From Cymbomonas tetramitiformis (Eukaryota > Chlorophyta > Pyramimonadophyceae > Pyramimonadales > Pyramimonadaceae): DNA of 26,980 bases. Below, piece after piece: positions 1 to 8,674 of this stretch. The number at the start of each line of letters is the position of its first letter. Within the stretch, counting starts at the first letter, position 1. The stretch spans positions 1-26,980 of the forward strand of contig LGRX02027670.1 in the NCBI GenBank assembly GCA_001247695.2, in the 5' to 3' direction. The translations under genes and the position numbers were made by a program. Below the pieces are notes generated by a model. That model ran no database searches. It saw nothing but the letters and a program-made list of their open reading frames with translations, and had not been told where the DNA came from.

Positions 1-1207
1 CTCCAACCCGACAAAGGCCATTTCCATGCCATTTTGCCAGGCGGACAAGAGCAACGGGGCGTTGTCAAAGCCAACGTCGTCCTTGTCTACGGCCAAAGAG
101 AGCACCTGGGTGCAGTCACACAAAAGTTTACGATCAGCTGCAAATGTCACTTACGTAATTAAAGAAACTAAATACATATCCAGAAGACGTGCGGAAGATA
201 CCCAGAAGACATATGTGATATCTTCTGGATATCGTGTATTCTAAGGGTTGTGCTTGCAGAACCATACCTTGATGCCAACATACTCGCCATTCAAGTGAAG
301 GGCGGTGACCGACTTCTTTTTCGCTGTACCCGACTTCAAGCCATGGGCGGCCACATCCTTTGAATTGGGTGGGTGCGTTATCACCCCCGTGATGAGAAGG
401 GGCATGTCCGCGGTCCATATCGCGGACTTCCCCTTCTCGTGGTAGAACCCCGTGGGGAGTATCTCCGGATCGTTCACCAGAGACTCCACCACGCAGTACA
501 ATACCACGTGGCTACCCACCTCAAACCCCTCTTCAGCATCCTCCGCCACCGCCTTCTTCTTCCCCTTCGGGTCCTCCGCCACCGCCTTCCCCTTCGGGTC
601 CACCGATGCCGCCTTCCCCTTCGCCTTGTTGTCCTCCGCCACCGCCTCCGCCACCTTCCTAACCTTAGAGCTGCCCGCCTTTTTTTCCAGCTCCTCGATC
701 TGCGTCTTTGACTCCAACTCGAGCTGCAAGCATGCCGCCACTGAAACAGGCATATGTTAGTATGTTATACAAGAAGACACTCAGAAGACACTCAGAAGAC
801 ACTCAGAAGACAGTCAGTCATACTTGCCTATTAGCTAAGCCCTATTAACTAAGGAAGACGTGCAGAATACACTCAAAACGTCTCTGAGGTGTCCTGGTGA
901 CGTCTTCTTGGTGAGACAACAAAACAGGTGAAACAGAAATTAATTAAGCAAATTAACGTACCCATCTCATCCTTCGCCTCACCGTCCAAGGCGTCCAAGG
1001 CCTTGGCGGGCAGCTCGTGCAGCACCAACCCGTCGATGCTGAGCAACGCTGCCTTTTTTTCCTCGTGCGTTGGGTACTTGGTTCGGGCGTCGGTCTCAAT
1101 GACCAACGCCTGAATGGCGTCCGTGTGCTTGCGGTAGTATGGGTGGGCGGTCCGGGAGGCTTGCCAAACCCACTTTCCCTTTTCGGTGCCCCTCCCCGAC
1201 ACACACA
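1..1207 (-). CDS. Partial host gene, three exons, unknown product
   Basis: Three coding blocks on the minus strand join in frame. Exon 1 runs from 1207 to 962 and ends with donor GTACGT. Exon 2 runs from 740 to 268, after acceptor TTTCAG and before donor GTATGG. Exon 3 starts at 105 after acceptor ACCCAG and leaves the window. The junction phases agree: phase 1 at the first intron (221 nt) and phase 0 at the second (162 nt). Each unspliced exon runs into a stop or frame loss, which supports splicing. The product begins with a basic/aromatic stretch. It then has a Lys/Ala/Glu-rich low-complexity segment with the repeats KAVAEDPKGKKKAVAEDAEE, and then a compact domain starting GSHVVLYCVVESL. 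I do not recognise the family. The 5' part of the gene is missing: upstream of exon 1 the sequence passes directly into the foldback element. Exon boundaries are well supported; function is unknown, and it may belong to a transposon. Confidence 0.6.
771..815. repeat. 11-bp tandem repeat inside host intron 1
   Basis: Four consecutive units of CAGAAGACACT (one degenerate) lie in the intron between exons 1 and 2. On the coding strand they read as a pyrimidine-rich TGTCTTCTGAG series about 30 nt before the acceptor. The same GAAGAC core recurs in intron 2 (about 179-227), where it lies in a partly palindromic context with GATATC. Confidence 0.7.
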
Positions 1208-1240
1208 CTCACAGAAAAATAAGGCCTCAATTCCCACTCA

Positions 1241-1440
1241 ATTGAGTGTGAACTGAGGGCAAACTGAGGGTAAACTGAGTGCGAATTGAGGGTGATCTGA
1301 GTGCGATCTGAGGGTGATCTGAGTGCGAACTGAGTGCGAACTGAGGGTGATCTGAGTGCGAACTGAGGGTGATCTGAGTGCGAACTGAGCGACTCAGTTC
1401 ATACTCAGTTCATACTCAGTTCATACTCAGTTCATACTCA
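1241..1440. repeat. Left-arm 11/22-bp satellite of the foldback element
   Basis: A short-period array is built from the alternating 11-mers CTGAGGGTGAT and CTGAGTGCGAA. At about 1388-1397 the orientation flips (GAACTGAGCGACTCAGTTC), after which the units read CTCAGTTCATA. Variable tandem arrays near the ends are characteristic of foldback elements. Confidence 0.85.
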
Positions 1441-2353
1441 GCTTATTACACTGCATGAATTCGCGTATTCCCAATTCGCGAATTCCCACATTCGCGAATT
1501 CCTACAGAATGAATACATGTTTGTATATATGTATATATATCACAGATTTGCCGAAATAAATACTACTAAGCGTTGAGAAACCACTACTACTATCCGTTTG
1601 AGTGAACAATTTATTTAGTTGGTATGTTCGGATAAATCTTTGACCAGTCAACGTTTTATCAACTGATATTAACGTTGCGCCCACGCAAGAACCGACCACA
1701 AAAGCTGATAATTCATACTGCATTATTTCCTAGCCGTGTTATTCTTGCACAGCAAACCAAATGAAGTTTCAGATGCAGTGATACATAATAACTATGCAGC
1801 ATGCATGCGAGCATGCAATGGATGGGTAGAAGACAGACACCTAGGCACAAGGAATCGCACAACGCAAGGGAACACAATTCAGGCACACGTTGACAATATA
1901 TATTTCTAATATTACACCTTTTAAAATATTACTCGAAATGGTTTTGTGTTTTCTATCCTGGTGCTATACTTTTGTATATGGTCAAATCTAGTTGGCAGTA
2001 TCACATTCATCAACCTGACAGCAACACTATCTATACGCATGCGACCTCAGCGACATGAGAACATCTCCAGCGGCATCAACGCAGTTGCTCGTTCCAGCGA
2101 CATCTGCAGTTGCGCAACCCCGACCTAGTTAGCACAAAATGATATGCAGAACAGAAACGGATTATGCGATAGAATGGAGGACAGGGACAACGCGCACACA
2201 TATACCAATATTAACAAACTCACCTGCGTGTATGGAAGCAGTGATGATCTTGGTCGTTCCCACATGCGCGCTGCAGCCGAAATACATACGGCGTTGTTAG
2301 CACAAAATAAATACACATCACATCATATACAACAAGAAACTCAAAATCTCAGC

Positions 2354-2422
2354 GGGGTGAGTTGGCTTTGAACCAACAACTCCTAGACCGGTGGTCTGGC
2401 GAGATGCAACACATATCACCCC
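2354..2422 (-). repeat. tRNA-like (SINE-like) segment in left arm
   Basis: Read on the minus strand it opens with GGGGTGA and closes with TCACCCC, a perfect 7-bp acceptor-like stem. A T-arm GTTGG/CCAAC encloses the loop TTCAAAG, which gives the RNA polymerase III B box GGTTCAAAGCC. The D-arm is reduced, so the segment is 69 nt. This is more likely a tRNA-derived SINE head or tRNA relic than a working tRNA. Confidence 0.5.
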
Positions 2423-3175
2423 TTTCCACTAGATATACAAAGAATAAGCAACATGCAGACGCACGCATGCGAGCCAGCACAGCAAATAATACCCTCGCAA
2501 ATAACACTCAACCCTCGCAAACGAGCTACCCGTGCAACAGATAATGACAAAAATGAAAGGCTACAAAAAGCACTACAAGCAGGCCAGTGCTTCACACTGC
2601 TCTGCTGCGGTTGGCGGCCTGGGATAGATAACTTTTGTGACAGACTCTCATGGTCTGGAAGATGTTATCTTCACTTCTATCTTGTGTCTATCTACAGGTG
2701 AACGGCTACTCGCTACAGGCCGCGGTTGGTGATGGTCGAATGATATTTCGATTCGATATTTAGATATCGTCTATCACTGGAGTGTCAGCCGTCAGATGAA
2801 AACAAATATACCGATCGAATAAAAATGGGTCGGCAGCTTGGCACAGGCTACTGGCACGAAGATCGATCCAGAATTCCAGAATTCGTCGCCCGCGGCCTGT
2901 AGATGTAGTGTCATGGTGCTGTAGCTCTTCACGTGTAGATAGAAGATAGAAGCCACTCCGAGCCGCCATCACAAAGACAACCGCTGACCAGCCCAAAGCA
3001 GTATGCTGCACTGGTCTGCTTGTTTCTTTCGTTGCTGTTCATGTTGTGATTATATTTTGCACGAGTAGTTCGCATTTTATTGTCGGTGAGGGTTTTCGTA
3101 GTGTGTATGAGTGTCTGTTTTGTTGCGCTTGCTCGCATGCATGCGTCCACATGTTGTTTATTGCATGCCTAGAAG

Positions 3176-3242
3176 GGGGTGATAGTGCGCATCTCTCCAG
3201 CCCAACGGGCTGTGAGTTGTTGGTTCGAAGCCAACTCACCCC
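3176..3242 (+). repeat. tRNA-like (SINE-like) segment in right arm
   Basis: This is the inverted partner of the left-arm segment. It has the acceptor stem GGGGTGA/TCACCCC, the T-arm GTTGG-TTCGAAG-CCAAC and a full B-box consensus GGTTCGAAGCC. The middle stem CAGCC/GGCTG differs from the left arm yet still pairs. The D-arm is shortened and the length is 67 nt. Confidence 0.5.
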
Positions 3243-3918
3243 GCTGAGTTTTTGAGTTTCCTGTGTTACTGTTGCATAATTCCTTATGCCTTTTATACTA
3301 ACAACGCAGTATGTATTTCGGCTGCAGCGCGCATGTGGGACCGACCAAGAGCATCACTGCTTCCATACACGCAGGTGAGTTTGTTCATATTGTTATATGT
3401 GTGTGCGTTGTTGCTGCCTTCCATGATAAGGTCCGTTTCTGTGATGTATATCATTTTGTGCTAACTAGGTCGGGGTTGCGCAACTGCAGATGTCGCTGGA
3501 ACGAGCAACTCCGGAGATGTTCTCATATCGCTGAGGTCGCATGCGTATAGATAGTGTTGCTGTCAGGTTGATGAATGTGATACTGCCAACTAGGGTTGGC
3601 CATATACAAAAGTATAGCACTAGGTTAGAAAACACAAAACCATTTCGAGTAATATTTTAAAAGGTGTAATATTAGAAATGTCAAATGTGTATTGTCAACG
3701 TGTGCCTGAATTGTGTTCCCTTGCGTTGTGCGATTCCTTGTGCCTAGGTGGCTGCATAGTTATAGTTATCCATTGCATGCTCGCATGCATGCTGTATAGT
3801 TATTATGTATCACTGCATCTGAAACTTCATTTGGTTTGCTGTGCAAGAATAACACGGCTAGGAAAGAATGCAGTATGAATTATCAGCTTTGGTGGTTCTT
3901 GCGTGGGCACAACGTTAA

Positions 3919-4034
3919 TAGGACGTTGAATTTCAAAAATGTTACCCTGTAAATCGTTTGGGGGGGTTTTAGGCTTGAGGTCCAAACCCCCAATAATCTA
4001 TTTACATGACTTTTTGTTGAATTTCAACGTCCTA
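3919..4034. mobile_element. 116-bp MITE nested in foldback right arm, TAA duplication
   Basis: Aligning the two foldback arms shows extra sequence only in the right arm. It starts TAGGACGTTGAATTTC and ends with the near-perfect complement GAATTTCAACGTCCTA. It is flanked by TAA at 3916-3918 and 4035-4037, and removing it with one TAA restores the left-arm sequence. Short terminal inverted repeats with a 3-bp TAA duplication match the PIF/Harbinger superfamily pattern (TWA targets). The interior is AT/GC-mixed with GGGGGGG and ACCCCC runs and has no coding capacity. Confidence 0.85.
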
Positions 4035-4255
4035 TAATATCAGTTGATAAAACGTTGAGCGGTCAAAGATTTATCCGAACAATCATACCAACTAAATAAA
4101 TTGTTCACTCAAACGGATAGTAGTAGTGGTTTCTCAACGGTTAGTAGTATTTATTTCGGCAAATCTGTGATATATATATACATATATACAAACATGTATT
4201 CATTCTGTAGGAATTCGCGAATTGGGAATACGCGAATTCATGCAGTGTAATAAAT

Positions 4256-4530
4256 GTGAGTGCGAACTGAGGGTGATCTGAGTATGAACTGAGTCGCTCA
4301 GTTCGCACTCAGATCACCCTCAGTTCGCACTCAGATCACCATCGGTTCCCTTTCGAGATCACCCTCGGTTCTTTTTCGGATCACCCCTCGGATCGCACTC
4401 GAGATCACCCTCGAGATCGCACTCAGATCACCCTCGGTTCGCACTTTCGATTCCTTTTCCAGTCACCCTCAGTTCGCACTCAGATCACCCTCAATTCGCA
4501 CTCAGTTTACCCTCAGTTTGCCCTCAGTTC
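4256..4530. repeat. Right-arm copy of the 11/22-bp satellite
   Basis: This is the mirror of the left array, with units CTCAGATCACC and CTCAGTTCGCA and an internal flip at about 4288-4302. It is longer and more degenerate than the left copy, with units such as CGGTTCTTTTTCGGATCACC at about 4365-4385. The two arms have therefore evolved separately since the element formed. Confidence 0.8.
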
Positions 4531-4574
4531 ACACTCAATTGAGTGGGAATTGAGGCCTTATTTTTCTGTGAGTG

Positions 4575-5111
4575 AAGTCGACAGAGAATCTTTATGAGGC
4601 ACGTGCCGCACAAGACGTGCGAAAGTTTGTGGCCGACACGGGCGATCGCCGAACGCACGTTCCCGACATTTTCGACATCGACGATTCCGCTCAGTACGCG
4701 GTGACCATTATCACGAAACAAGAGCGCGACGCGACGAAAAAAGTCGAGCAGACGACTACGCTCGCCACTCTCTCCAAGAAGTCACCGGTTCGTCCTAATT
4801 CGCCGGTGAACGAGTATCGTTCGAACCTAAAGGTCGGCGTCGAACCGTCAAGTGATCCGGTGATACAAAAGATGACCGAGGTGGTTGAAAAAACTTTCGC
4901 CGAAGATCGCGTCGCGAAGCAGAAAGATATTCGCAAAGGGGACACGGAGTTTACCACCGAGAAACTCGCGAAACCTATCAAAAGTCGCGCGGAGCGGAGC
5001 TCGGACCTCACAGTGAACGCTGCGCTGCGAGAGCAGATTATATCGGTAACTCGAAACGAATTCAATTTATGTATATATACGCACGCGCGCGCGCCGGTCC
5101 ACACAATTTCG
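4575..5111 (+). other. Open reading stretch upstream of the zinc-site gene, possible truncated viral gene
   Basis: The frame of the following gene stays open back to the foldback edge at 4574, and its only upstream start codon is a GTG inside the transposon terminus. The translation is charged and looks coding, for example DIDDSAQYAVTIITKQERD. A promoter word TATATATACG lies in it at 5072-5081, just before the ATG at 5112. Either this is the 3' remains of a neighbouring gene that lost its stop and 5' end at the transposon junction, or the downstream gene really starts further left and has been truncated. I cannot decide between these from the sequence. Confidence 0.4.
5072..5081 (+). promoter_or_regulatory. 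Viral-type TATA promoter word
   Basis: TATATATACG sits 31 nt before the ATG at 5112 and is followed by an alternating CG run (GCACGCGCGCGCGCC). The same word precedes several other genes of the block. Confidence 0.5.
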
Positions 5112-6002
5112 ATGAACATCGAAATACGATCGGTATCGAGAGGCGGCTCGAGAGCTTTGAGCTTTGCTCGCGATGAGAACGAACACCACGAAAACGGTCG
5201 CTCGTCCTCGTCGCACAAGTCAGCTCGCTCGAACACCTCTTTTTTAACGAGCGCGTCCGAACGTTTATCGAACGACGAGGAGGAAATATCGCGCAAACAA
5301 AAACGCAAACGCGACGCGAACTCCTTCAAGTCGCGAAGCGAATGCAGCGAACCCAGCCGCCGTTTTAACGACCGAGAGGTGTTGCAAGACGAGGACCGAA
5401 CGAACGTTCGAGCTCCTGGCGACACAGCGCCTTTTAACGGGCCTCGATGCGACCGTAGTAGTCGTCCGGAGAGATGTATCGCGTGCATATATGCGCAAAA
5501 GTACGACAAAAAAAATATTGAAAAAGAGGACCTCGCAGATTTGGACGAAAACGAGCAGCGTGCGGTGTACCAAGAAATGATGGAGCTTATCAATACGCAT
5601 TACAGCCGTGGCACGTCCAACCGAGAGCTCGTAAAGATGGTGCACAAATTTTACAATACCGAAATTCGTAAGCATTGGGATTACGGGGAGTGGTCGCGCC
5701 GATCCATATGGGAACATATCATGCATCACTCGAACGACGATAAAGTGCAGAGCAACGAAATGCGATCGAACCTCATGTTTCAAATCGAGGCGTTGCGAGA
5801 GCACGCGTGGCGCAAGCGCTTGGTATCGTCCGACGACGGAGACTTTTGCGGAGCTAAAACGTACATCGCCGACACCGAATGCGATCTCATCGATATGTGT
5901 TCGGATGCTTCTCGAAAAAAACGCGGCAAAGCTACCTCGCTGAATATCGCACCCGCCGATGTGCGCCTCGTGACGGAGCCGGATCACAGAGTTATACGAT
6001 AG
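5112..6002 (+). CDS. Viral hypothetical protein with CxxC and HxxxH, possible zinc site
   Basis: The start was chosen at the ATG just downstream of the TATA word, giving 296 residues. The N-terminal half (about residues 1-120) is Ser/Arg/Glu-rich and probably disordered. The C-terminal half looks globular: RCIACIYAQKYD at about 124-135 contributes a CxxC. A helical region with ENEQRAVYQEMMELINTHYS follows, and then WSRRSIWEHIMHHSND with a HxxxH. A CxxC plus a distant W..I..HI..H resembles small zinc-binding proteins that I associate with large DNA viruses, but I cannot name the family. A poly(A) signal follows at 6156. The frame is also open upstream to the transposon edge, so the true start is uncertain. 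Confidence 0.6.
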   Translation: MNIEIRSVSRGGSRALSFARDENEHHENGRSSSSHKSARSNTSFLTSASERLSNDEEEISRKQKRKRDANSFKSRSECSEPSRRFNDREVLQDEDRTNVRAPGDTAPFNGPRCDRSSRPERCIACIYAQKYDKKNIEKEDLADLDENEQRAVYQEMMELINTHYSRGTSNRELVKMVHKFYNTEIRKHWDYGEWSRRSIWEHIMHHSNDDKVQSNEMRSNLMFQIEALREHAWRKRLVSSDDGDFCGAKTYIADTECDLIDMCSDASRKKRGKATSLNIAPADVRLVTEPDHRVIR

Positions 6003-6585
6003 ATGTCCGAACTTATGAAAACGCACAACATGTTGCAAGAAAGCCATTTCAAGCGCACTTCTCAGCAGGCAGCGACGTGAACGGTCGAAAGGCCAAGACG
6101 ACCCATATATTTTCATACATTGTATGTTTGGTAATCGCTGTTAAAATATGACATGAATAAAACATAGCATTTACGGTATAATAAACTTTAAAAAATACAT
6201 TGTTTCAATCGTATTTACATCTGATTTTCTACGCGAGCGGCGTCGTTTTCGAGCGTGCCCAGCTTCACTCGATACGGCGCACGCGGTTGTGATGTTGATA
6301 TTCGTAGCATTCAATCGAACGATTTTTGTTTATCATATGCGGTACACGAATACTGTGAGGAATTCTGTATAACACGTTCGCTATAGTGTTCTGTTGTTTT
6401 TTTGACGTGTTTATATTAATCGATATCCAAGCAAATTCGCGAGCTGCCCACCGTCTCCATATCGAGCAAAACATCGAAATAACGAATCGCTACAATGCTT
6501 CTATAAACTTCTTCATTCTCGACATAATAACAACTCGCGTTTTTCAATATCGTTCCGCTGTCAATCATCGTGCTGCGCGCGTTTC
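6003..6585. other. Intergenic region, no convincing gene
   Basis: The region is AT-rich. Short open frames occur on both strands (for example 6265-6474 minus and 6386-6622 plus), but they overlap each other and show no motif. Only the poly(A) signals near the left end and the promoter at 6587 are supportable. Confidence 0.5.
6156..6161 (+). terminator. Poly(A) signal AATAAA
   Basis: AATAAA lies about 150 nt after the stop at 6002 in AT-rich sequence, with a second AATAAA at about 6179. This suits RNA polymerase II-style 3' ends for the gene ending at 6002. Confidence 0.4.
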
Positions 6586-6586
6586 A

Positions 6587-6597
6587 TATAAATACGG
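6587..6597 (+). promoter_or_regulatory. Viral-type TATA promoter word for the glycosyltransferase
   Basis: TATAAATACGG lies 89 nt before the ATG at 6686. It shares the TATAAATAC core with the words at 11532 and (reverse-complement form) 9747. Confidence 0.5.
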
Positions 6598-6685
6598 AAT
6601 TTTACCGGGTTTAAACTCATAATACATATGGAAGTATTTACCAATACATTCACTACAATCCGAACTGTTTTTATTCTGCGTTCAC

Positions 6686-7720
6686 ATGTCGACCGGAATC
6701 TCTACGATCGTCCTGTTTTATATTTCATTGATTTGCGGATTTTACGTACTCGTATGCATATTCATGTTCTCAATTCCCGAAACAAAAGGAAACGTGTACG
6801 AAGCAAACGGCGTATCATTCTCACCTCAGCACATGCTGCGCGCGACTTGGCGAGAGTCGCGTAACTCTACCATCTATTGTACAAACGGTATTCATGGGAA
6901 ATGGGTGACTCGGCAAACGCGAGTGATCCGAGCCGTCATGTGGGCGATTCGAACGGAAGTTCCTTTCTCGTGGGTACGCTGGGGCGACGGGGAGCTACTT
7001 CATTCGGCGCGCAATTCCAAAATTGAAATCGATCAAAGATTGCGTCGTAGTTTCGTATCGCTCACCGGAACTGAAAACCGCAACTCGAATTGGACCATGA
7101 TCAACGTTGGGGTGTGGTGGTTGTGCAATCGACGCTTACGAAACTTATGGGACGATTTAATATCGTCCAACAACTCCGATTACATTTTTATGGACTCTTT
7201 CTATCTTCCCATGGGCGATCCCGTAGAGGTTGATCGCACTTTTTGGCGTGAAGCTGGCGTGATCGGATGGGTCGCGGAGGCTAGACGACGTCGCGTGGTG
7301 CTGATCGGACCCGCGCATCTCAAGCGCGTGCCCGTTCTGAAGTACGCTGCTCACATCGAGACCACCGGAACGGAGAGTTCCAGCGTTGCGCGCATAAACT
7401 TTCTGATCAAGAAAAGCGTTTTGATCAGCTCGCAATCGAACACGACCACACTCTTTGTGCTAGCCGCCGGCTGGGCGAGCAAGATAATAATCGCCGAGTT
7501 ATGTTACTTACTACCAAGAGATTCTTTCATCGATGTAGGATCCGCTTTTGACGGTTACGCGGGTGTGCCGAGTCGCGATTACAATCGGGACATTAAAAAA
7601 TATTGTATAGCGGTTCACGGAGAGAATAGCGATCCGCGCGACCGTTTATGGATGCGTATCGACACCTGTCGGAAATACGTTTTGTACGCTCACCAACCTC
7701 CCAACTCGATTTCGAGGTGA
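6686..7720 (+). CDS. GT-D fold (DUF1792-like) glycosyltransferase, type II membrane anchored
   Basis: The protein has 344 residues. Residues 7-29 are a single hydrophobic segment (VLFYISLICGFYVLVCIFMF), placing the catalytic domain in the Golgi/ER lumen or outside the cell. FSWVRWGDGEL at 94-104 matches the signature R-x-G-D-G-E of the GT-D class, where the acidic pair handles the nucleotide sugar and metal. VVLIGPAHL at 204-212 and WASKIIIAELCYLLP followed by FIDVGSAFDGYA (263-292) correspond to the GT-D core strands and the C-terminal D-x-G loop. N-glycosylation sequons occur at NST, NNS, NSD-like and NTT positions. The frame is intact from ATG to stop. The likely role is glycan transfer to viral or host surface molecules; donor and acceptor are unknown. 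Confidence 0.75.
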   Translation: MSTGISTIVLFYISLICGFYVLVCIFMFSIPETKGNVYEANGVSFSPQHMLRATWRESRNSTIYCTNGIHGKWVTRQTRVIRAVMWAIRTEVPFSWVRWGDGELLHSARNSKIEIDQRLRRSFVSLTGTENRNSNWTMINVGVWWLCNRRLRNLWDDLISSNNSDYIFMDSFYLPMGDPVEVDRTFWREAGVIGWVAEARRRRVVLIGPAHLKRVPVLKYAAHIETTGTESSSVARINFLIKKSVLISSQSNTTTLFVLAAGWASKIIIAELCYLLPRDSFIDVGSAFDGYAGVPSRDYNRDIKKYCIAVHGENSDPRDRLWMRIDTCRKYVLYAHQPPNSISR

Positions 7721-7820
7721 AAGTCAACCCTGTAAGCCATACAAATTCCGATCGTTCGAGCTTATCCCTTATTGTTCAAAGAGATTTGTAATGCGTCTGT
7801 AATTTGTATGAAACCTTTGT

Positions 7821-8060
7821 GATGGTCTCAGGATTTTGAGGCGGTCGAGAAAAATTCGCCTAAGATTTTCGAGAATATTGGATTTTTTCGCGCGCGCGAG
7901 TTGCGTCACGCGCGCGCGAAAATTTCAAAACTTTTAGAAATTTCGGGGGTCGACCACCCGAAATTTGCCGAAATCTTTGTGGTGGTCTCAGGATTTTGAG
8001 GTGGTCGAGGAAAATTCGCCTAAGATTTTCGAGAATATTGGATTTTTTCGCGCGCGCGAG
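7821..8060. repeat. Palindrome-rich tandem repeat (160-bp period) cutting into a protease gene
   Basis: A unit beginning GGTCTCAGGATTTTGAGG at about 7825 repeats at about 7985 with few changes, a 160-bp spacing. Unit 1 contains two palindromes. One is TTTTCGCGCGCGCG / CGCGCGCGCGAAAA around the spacer AGTTGCGTCA (7885-7922). The other is AAATTTCGGG / CCCGAAATTT around GGTCGACCA (about 7938-7966). Unit 2 stops abruptly at 8060, inside the C-terminal half of the Ulp1-like frame. Confidence 0.8.
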
Positions 8061-8435
8061 TATACCGAGTAGACTCCACACGTACGTGTACAGAAAGCAC
8101 ACCGCGCCTCCTCTTCCTCGAAGAAGCGTCAGATAAGCGTCTATGAGCGTATCGTCCAACCACTTTCGCGACAACAATCGAAAAAAATCGTGCATCGTGA
8201 GCACGTATCCGTCGCCTCGTCCCTCAGCGAGCGCGTAACGAACGAGCGGTGCGTCGCGATCTTTGCGACGCAGCCTTCGCACCAAGGATATTATGTTTTG
8301 GGTTGCGCGTCGTTCATCGAGCGTCAGTTCATCGCCCACACCGACGCTTTGTTTTGCCGAATCTTCAAGGCCGGTCAGATCCACCAAAGCGTTCGACTCT
8401 TCGACGAAGGAGAGCCGCGGCGCGACCGCACGCAT
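8061..8435 (-). pseudogene. Ulp1/C48-like cysteine protease, truncated
   Basis: The N-terminal 124 residues end where the repeat begins at 8060; the frame stays open to 7860 only by reading repeat DNA. TMHDFFRLLSRKWLDDTLID (80-99), followed by AYLTLL, matches the opening of Ulp1/SENP-type proteases: a Dl..L....WL.D..I..Y pattern that forms the SUMO/ubiquitin-facing helix. The His, Asp and Cys catalytic residues that should follow are absent. In large DNA viruses such enzymes process structural proteins or remove ubiquitin-like modifiers. The start is the first ATG after an in-frame stop, and a TATATATACG-type palindrome lies about 100 nt upstream (8542-8553). Family assignment is moderate; loss of function is clear unless the 3' part lies elsewhere. 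Confidence 0.6.
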
Positions 8436-8541
8436 TCTGTATCGCGTCGTAGAGTATCACGCTTACCGGTACGGCTGGCCCAAAGCTTAAGGATGTTAAC
8501 ATCAATGTTACCGCTGATGGCATCGGTTGACAACCGCGCGC

Positions 8542-8553
8542 ATATATATACGG
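8542..8553. promoter_or_regulatory. TATA word upstream of the Ulp1-like gene
   Basis: GCGCATATATATACGG is close to self-complementary, so it could serve either strand. It lies about 105 nt upstream of the minus-strand protease start. To the right the nearest genes run away from it, so the protease is the probable user. Confidence 0.35.
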
Positions 8554-8674
8554 CAGAACGTCTGCGCGCGACTTACTTATCTGTGGCCGTCGTCATCAAC
8601 ATGAACGATGTTGATAATACGTATATAATACCGATGCTCAATAATACGTATATATTCAATCGTCAGTAAATCGA

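Larger units (their letters stand above)
1206..4574. mobile_element. Palindromic foldback element, 3.4 kb, non-autonomous
   Basis: The left half (1206 to about 2770) reappears as its reverse complement in the right half (about 2770 to 4574). The outer ends match exactly for at least 21 bp: CACTCACAGAAAAATAAGGC at the left, and its complement ending CTGTGAGTG at the right. Other matched landmarks are GAATTCGCGAATT (1490s/4210s), the TATATATGTATATATAT run (1530s/4170s), the GCATGCATGC cluster (1800/3785) and a tRNA-like segment in each arm. The arms diverge increasingly toward the centre. No transposase-like reading frame is present. No clear target-site duplication flanks the ends: left flank CCCGACACA, right flank AAGTCGACA. 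This fits a foldback or giant-MITE class of DNA transposon. Confidence 0.85.

Noticed and set aside
774..815. CRISPR-like array of short repeats in the left edge
   Set aside because: The 11-bp units have no spacers and lie in a spliceosomal intron of a eukaryotic gene.
1502..4500. Protein genes inside the foldback element
   Set aside because: All frames are short, occur as mirror images in both arms and show no transposase motif.
5265..6116. Long minus-strand frames over the 5112-6002 gene
   Set aside because: Composition and lack of motifs mark them as antisense shadows; the plus frame has the promoter, CxxC/HxxxH and poly(A) signal.
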